A stretch of DNA of 64,000 bases from Dehalococcoidia bacterium (GTDB lineage Bacteria > Chloroflexota > Dehalococcoidia > DSTF01 > JALHUB01), in NCBI GenBank assembly GCA_030018455.1, contig JASEFU010000001.1, positions 497,545 through 561,544 of the forward strand. Reading direction: 5' to 3'. This document shows, piece by piece, positions 54,926 to 63,889 of this stretch; position 1 is the stretch's first letter, and each line of letters starts with the position of its first letter. Under the pieces are notes generated by a model, which was given only the letters and a program-made list of their open reading frames with translations, did not search any database and had not been told where the DNA came from. The translations under genes were made by a program, and so were the position numbers.

Positions 54926-55857
54926 GCTGGCACCTCCCAGTAGGGCGGGCGGCCCGCGCCGACGAAGTGCGCGCTCCAGTACGGGTCGGAGAGCGGCACC
55001 TCCCGGACGTAGTCGCCGGTGTTGGTGGCCATCACTGCTATGCCGCCGCCGACGTAGATGCCGACGTGGGTGATGCGGTCAGGCGATGGGTAGGTGTTCT
55101 CGTAGAAGACCAGGTCGCCGGGCTGAAGCTGGGACGGCTCGATGGGGACCGCCCGCTCGAACTGCTGCCGGGCCGTGCGCGGCACCTGGAGGCCCAGTTG
55201 CCGGTACACCCAGAGCACCAAGCCGCTGCAGTCGAAGGCGTCGGGACCGGTCGCGCCCCACACGTAGGGCGCGCCGACGCGTGAGCGTGCCAGTTCCACC
55301 GCCCGCGCCGGGATGCTCGACGGGTCGACGTACCCGTAGGCCGCCGCGTAGGCCAGCACCTTCTCCACGTAGGCCCACGAGTGGTTGTAGGCGTAGAGGG
55401 CGCGCCGGAGGTCGGCGGGCGCGCCGTTCGCCACGAGATAACGACCCATGGCCGGGATGCAGTCCCGGAAATCGTAAGGGTCGGCTACGCCGTCGCCGTT
55501 GCCGCCGTACGCGTCCCAGGTCTCGGGCATGAACTGGCAGTAGCCGATGGCTCCGGCGGAGCTGACGGCCATGTTGCCGCCGAAGTCGCTCTCCACTTTG
55601 GCGATGGCGGCGAGGATCTGCCAGGGGATGCCGGTCTGGAGGCTCACCTGCTGCATGACCTCCAGCTGGTCGGGCGGGATCTCGGCGATCGCCGCGGATG
55701 CGGCGGTAGTGCGCGCCGCCTCCGGCAGGCCGCCGAACGCGGCCAGGAGGAGGATCAGAGGAGCGAACAGCAGGACCGCCAGCACACCGACGAGCTTCAT
55801 TGCGTCGCGGCCCAGGCTGCCCAGGACGTCCGGAACTTCCAGCTCGTCTGCGTCCAC
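54922..55857 (-). CDS. Bifunctional wall hydrolase: SLT transglycosylase plus NlpC/P60
   Basis: 311 residues, GTG start. An N-terminal membrane helix (LVGVLAVLLFAPLILLLAAF) is followed by an SLT domain with catalytic Glu (LAAIAKVESDFGG) and AIGYCQFMPETWDAYGG, then NlpC/P60 with catalytic Cys (FDCSGLVLWVYRQLGL) and His (RITHVGIYVGGGIAV). It opens local peptidoglycan for the conjugation channel, like VirB1 or TcpG. It is cotranscribed with the VirB8-like and VirB6-like genes. Confidence 0.9.
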   Translation of the reverse strand: MDADELEVPDVLGSLGRDAMKLVGVLAVLLFAPLILLLAAFGGLPEAARTTAASAAIAEIPPDQLEVMQQVSLQTGIPWQILAAIAKVESDFGGNMAVSSAGAIGYCQFMPETWDAYGGNGDGVADPYDFRDCIPAMGRYLVANGAPADLRRALYAYNHSWAYVEKVLAYAAAYGYVDPSSIPARAVELARSRVGAPYVWGATGPDAFDCSGLVLWVYRQLGLQVPRTARQQFERAVPIEPSQLQPGDLVFYENTYPSPDRITHVGIYVGGGIAVMATNTGDYVREVPLSDPYWSAHFVGAGRPPYWEVPA

Positions 55858-55866
55858 CGTCGCCTC

Positions 55867-57159
55867 CTACGCCCTGCCTGCGGCCGGGGCTGGCCGAGGC
55901 CCTCCGCCTGCTGCAGCGCCTGCAGCGCCTGCGGCCCCTGAGCCGCCACCTCGACCGGCAGCGCCCAGGGCGCCCAGCGCCTTTGCCGCCACCACCAGCG
56001 TCACCACGTTCCCCAAGCCCGCCGCACTCCCACGGCTCCGGAGGATGGACGGCACCTTCAAGGTGAGCCAGCAGACGGCGATGCCGAGGAGCAGCGTGAG
56101 CAGGGCGTTCGAGAGGCTCCCCGGCGTCAGCTCCACCATCAGGGCCGAGCCCAGGCGCAGGACCATCATCTGGATCGCCTGCTGGAAGACCGTGATTGGA
56201 AAGATGTCCGCCCACCAGCGCGCCCAGCTCTGGGTCTGCGGCAGCACCCACAACAGGGTCATCACCGGCGCTAGCACGATGAGCATGTCGATGAGGGCCA
56301 GGCGCATCAGCATCTGGAACACCAGCAGGATGGCCACGATGCCGTACGCCAGGGCCGTGAAGATGAAGGCGATGCCCTCCTGGCTGGGAGTGGCCTGGTC
56401 GTAGCCGGGCAGGCCCACCTGCCCCACGGCGGCCGAGAAGGCGTTGTTGGCGTCGATGAGGAAGCGGGCGAACTCCAGCGTGAGGTTCGCGGCCAGTGCG
56501 CCCAGGATAACCCTAGGCAGCAGCTCCATCACCTCGTGGTAGGGGCTGCGGGTATGCTCCTTGACCATGACGTTGAAGCCGCCCCACATGACGATGACCG
56601 CCAGGGCGACGTTCACCAGCGCACGGGAGAAGTCCCACAGGCTGCGCACCGTGGGGCTGCCGTAGGTGCCCTCGGCCGGCGTGCGGGTCACGAAGTTCAA
56701 GGAGGAATCGCCGAACCCCAGCGCCCAGTCGATGCAGCCTCGCATCGCCTCCAGCAGCGCCTGGCCGATCATGGTGAGGATGGCGTTGAGGATGTCGCCG
56801 GCCCACTTGCGGGGGTCCAGGTTGCTGAACCAGTCCAGCGGGTTAGGGATGTCCGGGAACTCGATGGGGTCGACCTGAGGGCCGAGGTCGGGGGGCTGCG
56901 GGACCGACTCCGAGGCCGGTGCCGCATCTGGTCCCGCAGGAGGGGAGCTTATAGAAGAGGAAGCACTGGGAGAGGAGGTCTGCGTGGTAGCGGACGATGT
57001 CGAGGCCGTGCTGGACGGCACCGCCAGGGGCGCACCGGCGAAGACCAGCTCAGCGAACGCCCGGCTGGCACCCGGACCCTCTGCGTGGGCCGGATTGGCC
57101 GCCAGCACCCCGACGATGAGGGCGATGGCGACCGTCGTTCCGACAAGCAGGCCTCGCAT
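55867..57159 (-). CDS. VirB6/TrbL-like polytopic conjugation protein
   Basis: 430 residues. A cleavable-looking signal (LLVGTTVAIALIVGVLAANP-AHA) is followed by a Ser/Thr/Pro-rich spacer, then DWFSNLDPRKWAGDILNAIL and about six membrane helices (DFSRALVNVALAVIVMWGGF; GIVAILLVFQMLMRLALIDM; LVLAPVMTLLWVLPQTQSW), ending in a Gly/Ala-rich tail. Known VirB6/TrbL/Orf15-type proteins form the inner-membrane pore. First gene of the leftward transfer operon; the wall-hydrolase gene begins 9 bases after its stop. Confidence 0.8.
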   Translation of the reverse strand: MRGLLVGTTVAIALIVGVLAANPAHAEGPGASRAFAELVFAGAPLAVPSSTASTSSATTQTSSPSASSSISSPPAGPDAAPASESVPQPPDLGPQVDPIEFPDIPNPLDWFSNLDPRKWAGDILNAILTMIGQALLEAMRGCIDWALGFGDSSLNFVTRTPAEGTYGSPTVRSLWDFSRALVNVALAVIVMWGGFNVMVKEHTRSPYHEVMELLPRVILGALAANLTLEFARFLIDANNAFSAAVGQVGLPGYDQATPSQEGIAFIFTALAYGIVAILLVFQMLMRLALIDMLIVLAPVMTLLWVLPQTQSWARWWADIFPITVFQQAIQMMVLRLGSALMVELTPGSLSNALLTLLLGIAVCWLTLKVPSILRSRGSAAGLGNVVTLVVAAKALGALGAAGRGGGSGAAGAAGAAAGGGPRPAPAAGRA

Positions 57160-57243
57160 GGCTTCTCCCTTCCGCCGCCTGCCGCCGGCTCCGCTGCGGG
57201 CGGTCTGTCAGGCGGTTTTGGGAGCCAGTGTGACGCCTGCGTC

Positions 57244-57313
57244 TCCAATGGATCTCCAAGAATCGTCTCCAAGTTCTCCAATTTGGGGCGCGTGGCTCCA
57301 ATTTTCCTCCAAG
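57244..57313. repeat. Iterated CTCCAA (TTGGAG) hexamers, six copies
   Basis: CTCCAA starts at 57244, 57255, 57268, 57277, 57297 and 57308. Spacings are 11, 13, 9, 20 and 11 bases, close to single and double helical turns. They lie directly upstream of the transfer operon and resemble operator or iteron arrays bound by a cooperating protein. Confidence 0.6.
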
Positions 57314-57548
57314 TTCAGACAAAGGGTCTGTCCTCCTTTTCATGAGCCGGCTTCGAATGAAGGAGGGGAGAGCGAGAAACATGGGTAGGCTGCTGGGTCA
57401 CAACCATCCATGTCCCTGTTGGAGCGGCGCGATTCCCGAAATTCTAATTGGGTTCTTCAAGCCTTTGGCCAAGAGGCAACGGCCGCCTCGTCGATGGGTC
57501 ACGCGCCAGTAAACACTGATGTTGAGCGATTCTCCGCCGAAGCCTCGC

Positions 57549-57576
57549 TTGACTTTCGCGCGGCCCGCGGTACCAT
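57549..57576 (+). promoter_or_regulatory. Rightward promoter for the ATPase gene
   Basis: TTGACT (57549-57554), 16 bases, TACCAT (57571-57576). The -10 overlaps the large palindrome, so repression is likely. ATG 57621 follows without a clear ribosome site. Confidence 0.45.
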
Positions 57577-57609
57577 TGGGTTGGAACCTATTAGGTTCCG
57601 GCCCAATGG
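57573..57609. repeat. 37-base inverted repeat over the ATPase promoter
   Basis: Left arm from CCATTGGG with GGAACCT, right arm AGGTTCC with CCCAATGG; 17-base arms with two G-T pairs in RNA form, centred at 57591. It spans the -10 and start site of the rightward promoter. It could be an operator or a 5' hairpin. Confidence 0.7.
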
Positions 57610-57620
57610 GTGCGTATCCA

Positions 57621-59007
57621 ATGGACTTCCTCAATCGGGAACGCGAGTTAGACCAGCTGGAAGTCGCCTGGAACACCCCCGGCTCCGCCCTCGTCACCCT
57701 GTGGGGCCGGCGCCGGGTCGGTAAATCGACGCTCCTCTCCCGTTTCGCTGCCGGCAAGCGGGCGGTCTACCTCTATGGCACGCGGTTGGCTGAGCGAGAC
57801 ATCCTCGCCGACCTCGCCACTCAGGCGGCCGAAGTCTTGGAGGAGCCGTACCTCCGCGCGGCGCCCTTTCCTACCTGGGACGCGCGCTCGATTATCTCGC
57901 CGAACGCGCCCGCGACCAGCGCCTGCTCCTCGTGCTGGACGAATTCCCCTACCTCTGTGAGGCAACGCCGGGGCTGGACACGCTGGTGCAGCGCTGGTGG
58001 GACCGTGTTGGCGGCTCAGCGCAGCTCGTCGTCGTCCTGGCCGGCTCCGGCCTGTCGTTCATGGAGGGCCTCACCGGTGTGCGCGGCCCGCTGCACGGTC
58101 GGCGCACGGCCCAGGTCGAGGTCCATCCCTTCGATTACTTCGGCGCAGCGCGCTTCTTCCCCACCTGAAGGCTGTTGACCGGGTGCGCGCCTACGTCTGC
58201 TTCGGCGGCATCCCTGCCTACCTCCAGCACTGGACTCCCCGTGCTAGCCTCGCCGAGCAGGTGCAGCAGACGATGCTCTCGCCCGGCCACGCCCTGTTCA
58301 GGGAAGGAGAGGAGCTGCTGAGGACCGAGTTCCACCAGGAAGCGCTGTACGCTTCCATCCTCCGCGCCGTCGCCACCGGCGAAGAGCGGCCCAGCGACAT
58401 CGCTCGGGCCGTAGGGCGACGCAGTGCCGACGAGATCTTCGACCATCTCCGCCGCCTGCAGGAGCTCCGCTTCCTGCGCCGCGAGGTGCCGGTGACCGAA
58501 CTCGAGCGTCCCCGCACCCAACGGGTCCTCTACCGCCTCGCCGATCCGTACCTGCGATTCTGGTTCCGGTTTGTGTCGCCGTTCCGCTCGTTCCTTCAAC
58601 TCGGGGGTGGCGCCAATCTCTGGGCAGAGGAGATCGGCCCGGCCCTCGACGAATTCGTGGCGCGCACGACCTGGGAGGAGGTGTGCGCGCAGCACCTCTG
58701 GCGGCGCCAGCAGGCGGGCCGGCTTGGCGTGCGCATCGCTCAGCTCGGCCGCTGGTGGAACGGACAGGACGAGATCGACCTGATGGGCATATGGGGGGGC
58801 CGAGTGACACTGGTCGGCGAGTGCAAGTGGACGGCCTCGCCGCTCCACGCTGACGAGCTCTTCGCGCTCCAGCGGAAGGCCGCGAAACTGCCGCTGGAAC
58901 AGCCTCCCCTCTGGGTGCTGGCGAGCCGGTCGGGCTTCGACGCTGCCCTGCGCCAACGGGCTGAAGCCGGGGAAGTACTTCTCCTGACGCCCGACGACCT
59001 GTACTGA
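57621..59007 (+). pseudogene. Archaeal-type ATPase (PF01637-like with DUF234), two frameshifts
   Basis: Three frames must be joined. Frame 1 from ATG 57621: MDFLNRERELDQLEVAWNTP, then Walker A LWGRRRVGKSTLLSRFAAG. Frame 2 from about 57886: LLLVLDEFPYLCE (Walker B) and FFPT. Frame 3 from about 58168: KAVDRVRAYVCFGGIPAYLQ, then the C-terminal nuclease-like region EIDLMGIWGGRVTLVGECKW to the stop at 59007. Both joins fit single-base losses (near 57885 and 58167). This family of STAND-like ATPases has a restriction-type C-terminal fold and is common on mobile elements. Sequencing error rather than decay is possible for both sites. Confidence 0.8.
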
Positions 59008-59119
59008 GGCGAATCCCCGCCGGGCTGCGGCGGAAGCAGAGGTCTCGCCCCCGATGATCAGGGGCTTGCCGCGAACAGAGGGTGAGGCGTCAGAAGCCCG
59101 CCCTCCGGGCCGAGCCGAA

Positions 59120-62100
59120 TCAGCGCGCCTCGCTCAGTTCCCGAAACAGCCCTGTCGTCTCCGGCAGCGGCTCCGCCTTGTCGTCCTCGAGCTCGCGTCG
59201 CAGCGACTCACACAGCACCTTGTATACCTTGCGCACTCCGTTCACATCGCCCAGCTTGGCGTAGCAGCGCATCAGGCCGCGGGCCGCCTCCTCATCTATC
59301 GGGTCACGCGCTAGGATGCCCTTGTAGAACTCCGCGGCCTTCGCGATGTCGCGGGACTCCACTGCCAGCTTCGCTGCCCTATGCGCCGCATCGACAAACC
59401 TCCGCTGGTACTCCCGGCGGTAGGGCTCGGCCCACTCGTAGGGCTCGTCGCCCACGAAGTCCCCTTGGTAGAGGGCCAGCGCTCGCTCGTATTCGACCAG
59501 CGCCTCTGACGCGTCCAGGCTCTCGGCCCTCCTCAGGTGCGCGTCGAAGGCGTCGACGTCCACACGGAACAGCCCGGACCGCAGGTGATACCGCTGAGCC
59601 GAGACCACCAGGGGCTGGATGTCGCCCGTGCGCACGGCGCTCTTCAACGCGCGACGCAGGTAGTAGGCGGCGTTGTAGAGAAGTTGGTCGACCTGAGCCC
59701 GGTCGCAGTCGGGCCAGAGAGCTTCCGCCACCTGGTCCCGCAGGACCGGCGCGCCTCCGTGAGCAATCAGGTAGGCTAGCATCTCTCGGGCCTTCTGAAC
59801 GGTCCAGCCGGTCACCTCCCCAGAGGTCGTCTCCACGCGGAAAGACCCGAAGCAGCGTACGCTGAACAGCGGTCCGCCCGCGTCCGCCGTCTCACTGTCC
59901 GGGGCCTCTTCTTCAGTCAGGGGAAGGGGAGACTGCCGGGTTGCCCCGCCTGCACCGCCGCTCCGGTTCACCATTTCGGCCTGTTGCGGCTCGGCTACCG
60001 CTTCCTCAGCTGGCTCCGGCGACATTGAGTTGGAAGCTTCGTCGCCGTCCTCCTCAACGCCGCCTGGCACGGTCTCCTCCCCGACTGTCGGGAGCACGTC
60101 TTCCCACTGCTCCTCGGTTGCGACCTCATCGCCATCATCTGCCGGATCTGCTATTCCCGGGTGCGCTTCCTCGTACTCGGCCAGCGCCTCCCGCTGCATG
60201 AAAGGCCGCAGGATCTCGGTCCGCACCTCAACCGGCTGGAGGATCAGCGGGGGTTCGCGGCCCACGGAGAGGGCAAGCTCGCCCGGTTCTAGCTCTAGCC
60301 CGCCGGCTTCGCCGCCTTCCAGGCGCTCGCCGTGCCCGCCGAAGACAACCGCCGCGCCGAGACCCCACAGCGTTTCCGGCTCCTCGACTCCCTCTGCAAC
60401 GGCCACGACGTAGATCCGGCGCTCGGGCCCTCGCCGAAGCACCGTGTCCAGGCGCTCGATGTCCTCCTTGTAATCAACCCCAAGCCCGACCAGCGCCAGG
60501 ATTGCCGCGCCCAACCCTCCCGTCGTGCCGTCAGCGCGCGCCACGATCGCCTCTTCCAGCTCGACCGCCAGGTCCTGGACCGATCGCTGTGCCAGGTGCT
60601 CCCCGCCGGCCGCGAAGTGAGGCAACGCGGCCAGCTCTCGCAACTGTGTCATGGCGCTGCCGGCTGGCAGGAGAGCCAGCTCCTCAGGGCCATGTACTAC
60701 GGCCAGGGTTCCGAGCCACGCCGACAGGAGCTGCCGGGTCTCGTGCTCGGTGCCCGCGACTGCGACGGATCCGGCTGCTGCCAGATTCAGGTAGTACAAC
60801 CCGCTGTCCGCTGCCCCGATAGGCACGAGCAGCAGGGGCTCTGCGGCTGTGCCGTCGTCTGCTAGGAGACCCGCCAGCCGCTGAAAGCGAGACAGCTTCA
60901 GCCGGACCCTCGTCGAGCCGACCAGTTCGCCGTCGATGGCGCAGGCCAGCCGACGCCCCAGGTCGTAGCGTGTCCGCAGCAGAGCCTCGCCGTCACCCGG
61001 CGGGCAGTCCAGGGTGAACTCCAGGAATCGCTCCGCCTCCCGTGCCAGGACGAGACGCAGGTCGTCGAACCCGAACTCGGCGAGCCCACGGAGCACGGCT
61101 CGGGCCGCCAGGATCACCTTACCCGCGTCTCCCGTAGCTCGCTTTCGGCCAGTGTCCGTGGGAAGCCGGCCGCTAATAGCTCGTCGCGCCAACCGCCGAA
61201 CCACCAGCACCGCGGCTCCCGTCGCGGCGAGCCCGGCAGCCGCGGCGAGAACCTGTGACGGGCCAGGGAAAGGCCATTGCACACCCCGGCTCCCGTCTCG
61301 CTCCGGCTCCTGGGCCGGTACGGATGTCGGCTTCTCTTGAGCCGCCCTCTCCGCTTCTGATGGTGTAGGAGCCGGGGCCGTCGGCGAAGGGATCGACGGC
61401 GGGGCTGGCGTCGACGGCGTCGGCGGCGCCTCAGCCGGTGGAGGTGCTACCTCGACCCTGGCCTCAAGGGGAAGCTGCAGGATCCAGCCCGGATAGATCA
61501 AATCCGGGTCGGTGAACCGACGACCGTCTGTCATGACGCGCCCCTGGTTCAGCTCCCATACCTCCGTCCAGCGGAAGCCGTCACCGAGCAAACTCTCAGA
61601 AATGCGCCAGAGGGAGTCGTCGGGCCGCACCCTGTACATCACATGCTCGCCTGCTGTCCAGACGTTGTATCCCGACAACGGCACGTCCAGGACCCAGCCC
61701 GGTCGAATCAGGCGCGGGTTGGTGAACGGCTCGCCCGTGGTCATGACGCGCCCTTCGTTCGCCCGAAAGATCACCACATACTGCGTGCCGTCGCCGTAGA
61801 AGCGGCGCGAGATGTCCCACAGGTTGTCCCCCTCGACGACCGTGTAAGAGACGACGCAGTTAGGAGGCGGCGGTTCCGCCGTAGCCTGTGCCGCCGGAGG
61901 ACAGGGCGCCATTGCCGCCACGCCTTGCGTCAGCGCAGCTTGTGGCGCAACGCTCACAGCGGCGACAGCTCCTGATGAGGCTCCCGCCTCCAGCGCGGCG
62001 CTCGTGCGGAACCAGACCGCCAGGAAGACGACTCCGGCGAGGGCGCCGTCCACGGTGCGCCTGACTACGGGAAGCGTTACGAGGTCGCTCACGGCGAGAG

Positions 62101-62437
62101 CGACCCGCGCCCAGGTCGCGCCGTCCGTCAGCCGGTCCGCGGCTCCGAGCAGCGCCCGAAGGGCGACCGTCAGACCCAGGTAGGCTAAAGCCACCCATCC
62201 CAAGCCACTCGCGATGTAGATCACGTCTTCGTAAGGAAGGTCTGAGCCCGTAAGAATCCGACTTATCCGATCCCAGTCCGGCGCAGACGTGGGGACCTGA
62301 GGCGGACCGTTGAGCCACCAGAGGAGGAACCCCAGGGCGACACCTCCACCTATCAGCGACATTAGAGGCAGGACGCCCTTGCCCGAGGACTCGGCTGGCA
62401 CGCCTTCGGCCCTCTGATATCGCGCTAGTTCTGCCAT
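59120..62437 (-). CDS. Membrane-tethered LysM-SARP (BTAD) transcriptional regulator
   Basis: 1105 residues. Membrane helices near the N-terminus (about 23-45, 70-95, 125-145), then two LysM wall-binding domains outside the membrane (about 194-245, SYTVVEGDNLWDISRRFYG; 266-330, YRVRPDDSLWRISESLLG), a Pro/Ser spacer and another membrane helix (about 396-412). The cytoplasmic part (about 430-850) ends in a SARP module: OmpR-like winged helix (VRCFGSFRVETTSGEVTGWT, about 858) and BTAD helices. It can link wall state to transcription. The architecture is known in Actinobacteria; its target here is inferred to be the transfer genes. Confidence 0.85.
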   Translation of the reverse strand: MAELARYQRAEGVPAESSGKGVLPLMSLIGGGVALGFLLWWLNGPPQVPTSAPDWDRISRILTGSDLPYEDVIYIASGLGWVALAYLGLTVALRALLGAADRLTDGATWARVALAVSDLVTLPVVRRTVDGALAGVVFLAVWFRTSAALEAGASSGAVAAVSVAPQAALTQGVAAMAPCPPAAQATAEPPPPNCVVSYTVVEGDNLWDISRRFYGDGTQYVVIFRANEGRVMTTGEPFTNPRLIRPGWVLDVPLSGYNVWTAGEHVMYRVRPDDSLWRISESLLGDGFRWTEVWELNQGRVMTDGRRFTDPDLIYPGWILQLPLEARVEVAPPPAEAPPTPSTPAPPSIPSPTAPAPTPSEAERAAQEKPTSVPAQEPERDGSRGVQWPFPGPSQVLAAAAGLAATGAAVLVVRRLARRAISGRLPTDTGRKRATGDAGKVILAARAVLRGLAEFGFDDLRLVLAREAERFLEFTLDCPPGDGEALLRTRYDLGRRLACAIDGELVGSTRVRLKLSRFQRLAGLLADDGTAAEPLLLVPIGAADSGLYYLNLAAAGSVAVAGTEHETRQLLSAWLGTLAVVHGPEELALLPAGSAMTQLRELAALPHFAAGGEHLAQRSVQDLAVELEEAIVARADGTTGGLGAAILALVGLGVDYKEDIERLDTVLRRGPERRIYVVAVAEGVEEPETLWGLGAAVVFGGHGERLEGGEAGGLELEPGELALSVGREPPLILQPVEVRTEILRPFMQREALAEYEEAHPGIADPADDGDEVATEEQWEDVLPTVGEETVPGGVEEDGDEASNSMSPEPAEEAVAEPQQAEMVNRSGGAGGATRQSPLPLTEEEAPDSETADAGGPLFSVRCFGSFRVETTSGEVTGWTVQKAREMLAYLIAHGGAPVLRDQVAEALWPDCDRAQVDQLLYNAAYYLRRALKSAVRTGDIQPLVVSAQRYHLRSGLFRVDVDAFDAHLRRAESLDASEALVEYERALALYQGDFVGDEPYEWAEPYRREYQRRFVDAAHRAAKLAVESRDIAKAAEFYKGILARDPIDEEAARGLMRCYAKLGDVNGVRKVYKVLCESLRRELEDDKAEPLPETTGLFRELSEAR

Positions 62438-62459
62438 CTGTCCAGAAGCGTCCTTCCTC

Positions 62460-63380
62460 CTACCGGCCCGTCAGGATCGACTGGAGTTGTTGCACCGGAT
62501 ACGCGCCCGTGAACGATCGGGTGATGGGGTCCAGGGGCTGCCAGGGGCCACCGTTGACGCGGTAGCGGGCCGAGAAGCTGACCTCCACCGTCACGGCGAA
62601 CGAGCCCCCGACGCTGAGCGACGACTGCTCGTAGGTGTGGCGGATGTCGCTCTCCTGCGGATAAGGCTGGCCTCGAGAGGCCGTATCCAGGGTGGCCCCA
62701 TCACCGAAGCTCCAGCGGTAGCCCGTGGGGGCGACCTCGACCTCCACCGTCACGCCGCCCAGGGTGTCGGAGGCCACAATGGGCGCGCCATCGTAGCCCT
62801 CGATCCAGAACCAGGAAGGCACGGCCACTAGGCCGGTCGCCGGGTTGACCCCGATGATGATGCCCGGCACCGGCACATGGTCGAGCAGCTCGACCGCCAC
62901 TGTGGCGGGGTCCACCGAGTCCCCCTGGATCACGACGATCTCGATGTCTGCCGGCTGCGTATCGATGGAGAGCCAGACGATGCCGAAGAAGCCGTTGTCA
63001 CATCGAACCACCCAGGGCGCCTCGCCGGGGTGAAAGGCGGACTCCCGCTCGAACCACTCCCGGCTGGCGTTGCCGATGTTCATAACGTCGGCGGTGCAGG
63101 ACCAGCCGCCAGACGCGTCCGGGCCGGTGGAGGACGATGAATCGCTCGAACTGCCAGGCGAGGTCTCTGAGACGGCGATGTAGATGGTCACTCCGTCGGG
63201 GCCGGAGTCGACGCTGATATCCGCCTGCGGCAGGTCAGGGTTCGGCGTGTAACCGCCGTCCTCGTGATTATCTGCCCGAGCCGGCTCCGGTCGCGCGCCA
63301 GCCACCACGGCCATGACCACCAACAGTGCCACGGCCGCTGTGATTAGTCCTGTTGCCGAATGCCGTCGCGAACCTTCCAT
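62460..63380 (-). CDS. Secreted PKD-like domain protein
   Basis: 306 residues with a signal peptide (VALLVVMAVVAGARPEPARA). The mid-part has a Cys pair (WSCTADVMNIG, VVRCDNGFFGI). The C-terminal third is PKD/Ig-like (TGYRWSFGDGATLDT, DIRHTYEQSSLSVGGSFAVT). Such domains bind glycans or partner proteins at the surface. The start overlaps the preceding lipoprotein gene by 37 bases. It may be an element-encoded surface or adhesion factor. Function not assigned. Confidence 0.7.
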   Translation of the reverse strand: MEGSRRHSATGLITAAVALLVVMAVVAGARPEPARADNHEDGGYTPNPDLPQADISVDSGPDGVTIYIAVSETSPGSSSDSSSSTGPDASGGWSCTADVMNIGNASREWFERESAFHPGEAPWVVRCDNGFFGIVWLSIDTQPADIEIVVIQGDSVDPATVAVELLDHVPVPGIIIGVNPATGLVAVPSWFWIEGYDGAPIVASDTLGGVTVEVEVAPTGYRWSFGDGATLDTASRGQPYPQESDIRHTYEQSSLSVGGSFAVTVEVSFSARYRVNGGPWQPLDPITRSFTGAYPVQQLQSILTGR

Positions 63381-63889
63381 GCCCCACCTTCCTTCACAAG
63401 AAAGTAAGTGTCAGTGAGGACGGTGCCTGGTGCCGCCTGCCCGACCATCTCCTTCGTTTGCGCGTCCACCTCATAGCTTCTGTTGGCGTATGCGTCACGT
63501 ACCGTCGCCGTCCCCGCCACGGGGTCGAGTTCAGCGATGAAGAAGTCATGCTCGACAACGATCTTGGCGGCTCGGCCCCGCTGGCGAAGGTTTTCGATTT
63601 CCTGCTGCGTTCTCTGGAGCTGCGGCCCCGTCATTACCTCCCCTAGCCTGGTCTCGTCCAGGTTGAACACCGCATCTGCGTAGACCTCCCAATACCGCAG
63701 GTACGCTTCCGACACCTCCTGCTCGACAGATGGGGTAGCGGTTGGGCTTGCTACGGGCGTAGCGGTCCGCGTCGCCGCCGGCGTGGGCGACTCGGTGCGG
63801 GTCTCGCCTCCGTCGCCGCCGTTGCACCCGACTGCGAAGAGCGCGAACGCCGCCACAATGCTGAATCCCCGAAACAATCCCTTGCTCAC
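63344..63889 (-). CDS. Small lipoprotein with NTF2-like domain
   Basis: 181 residues from GTG 63889, fixed by GAGGTGGG upstream. Signal peptide with lipobox FAVGC (Cys about 20), a Thr/Pro/Ala spacer, then a single domain EVSEAYLRYWEVYADAVFNL, with FIAELDPVAGTATVRDAYAN and a final VLTDTYFLVKEGGAWKVRDG, typical of NTF2-like folds. Upstream sequence reaches the window edge. Transcribed with the PKD-like and LysM-SARP genes, it could be a sensor or channel component. Role unknown. Confidence 0.75.
   Translation of the reverse strand: MSKGLFRGFSIVAAFALFAVGCNGGDGGETRTESPTPAATRTATPVASPTATPSVEQEVSEAYLRYWEVYADAVFNLDETRLGEVMTGPQLQRTQQEIENLRQRGRAAKIVVEHDFFIAELDPVAGTATVRDAYANRSYEVDAQTKEMVGQAAPGTVLTDTYFLVKEGGAWKVRDGIRQQD

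Larger units (their letters stand above)
57160..57620. other. Control region between the transfer operon and the ATPase pseudogene
   Basis: 461 bases with no convincing gene, between divergent transcripts. It holds the CTCCAA array, the palindrome-covered rightward promoter and AAAGGAGGA-like bases on the minus strand. Short frames on the minus strand (for example from 57382) look like read-outs of the repeats, with no ribosome-site or family support. Confidence 0.45.

Noticed and set aside
57050-57382. Minus-strand 110-codon frame through the CTCCAA array
   Set aside because: It reads through the repeat and into the VirB6-like gene in another frame, producing an Arg-rich product typical of non-coding frames.
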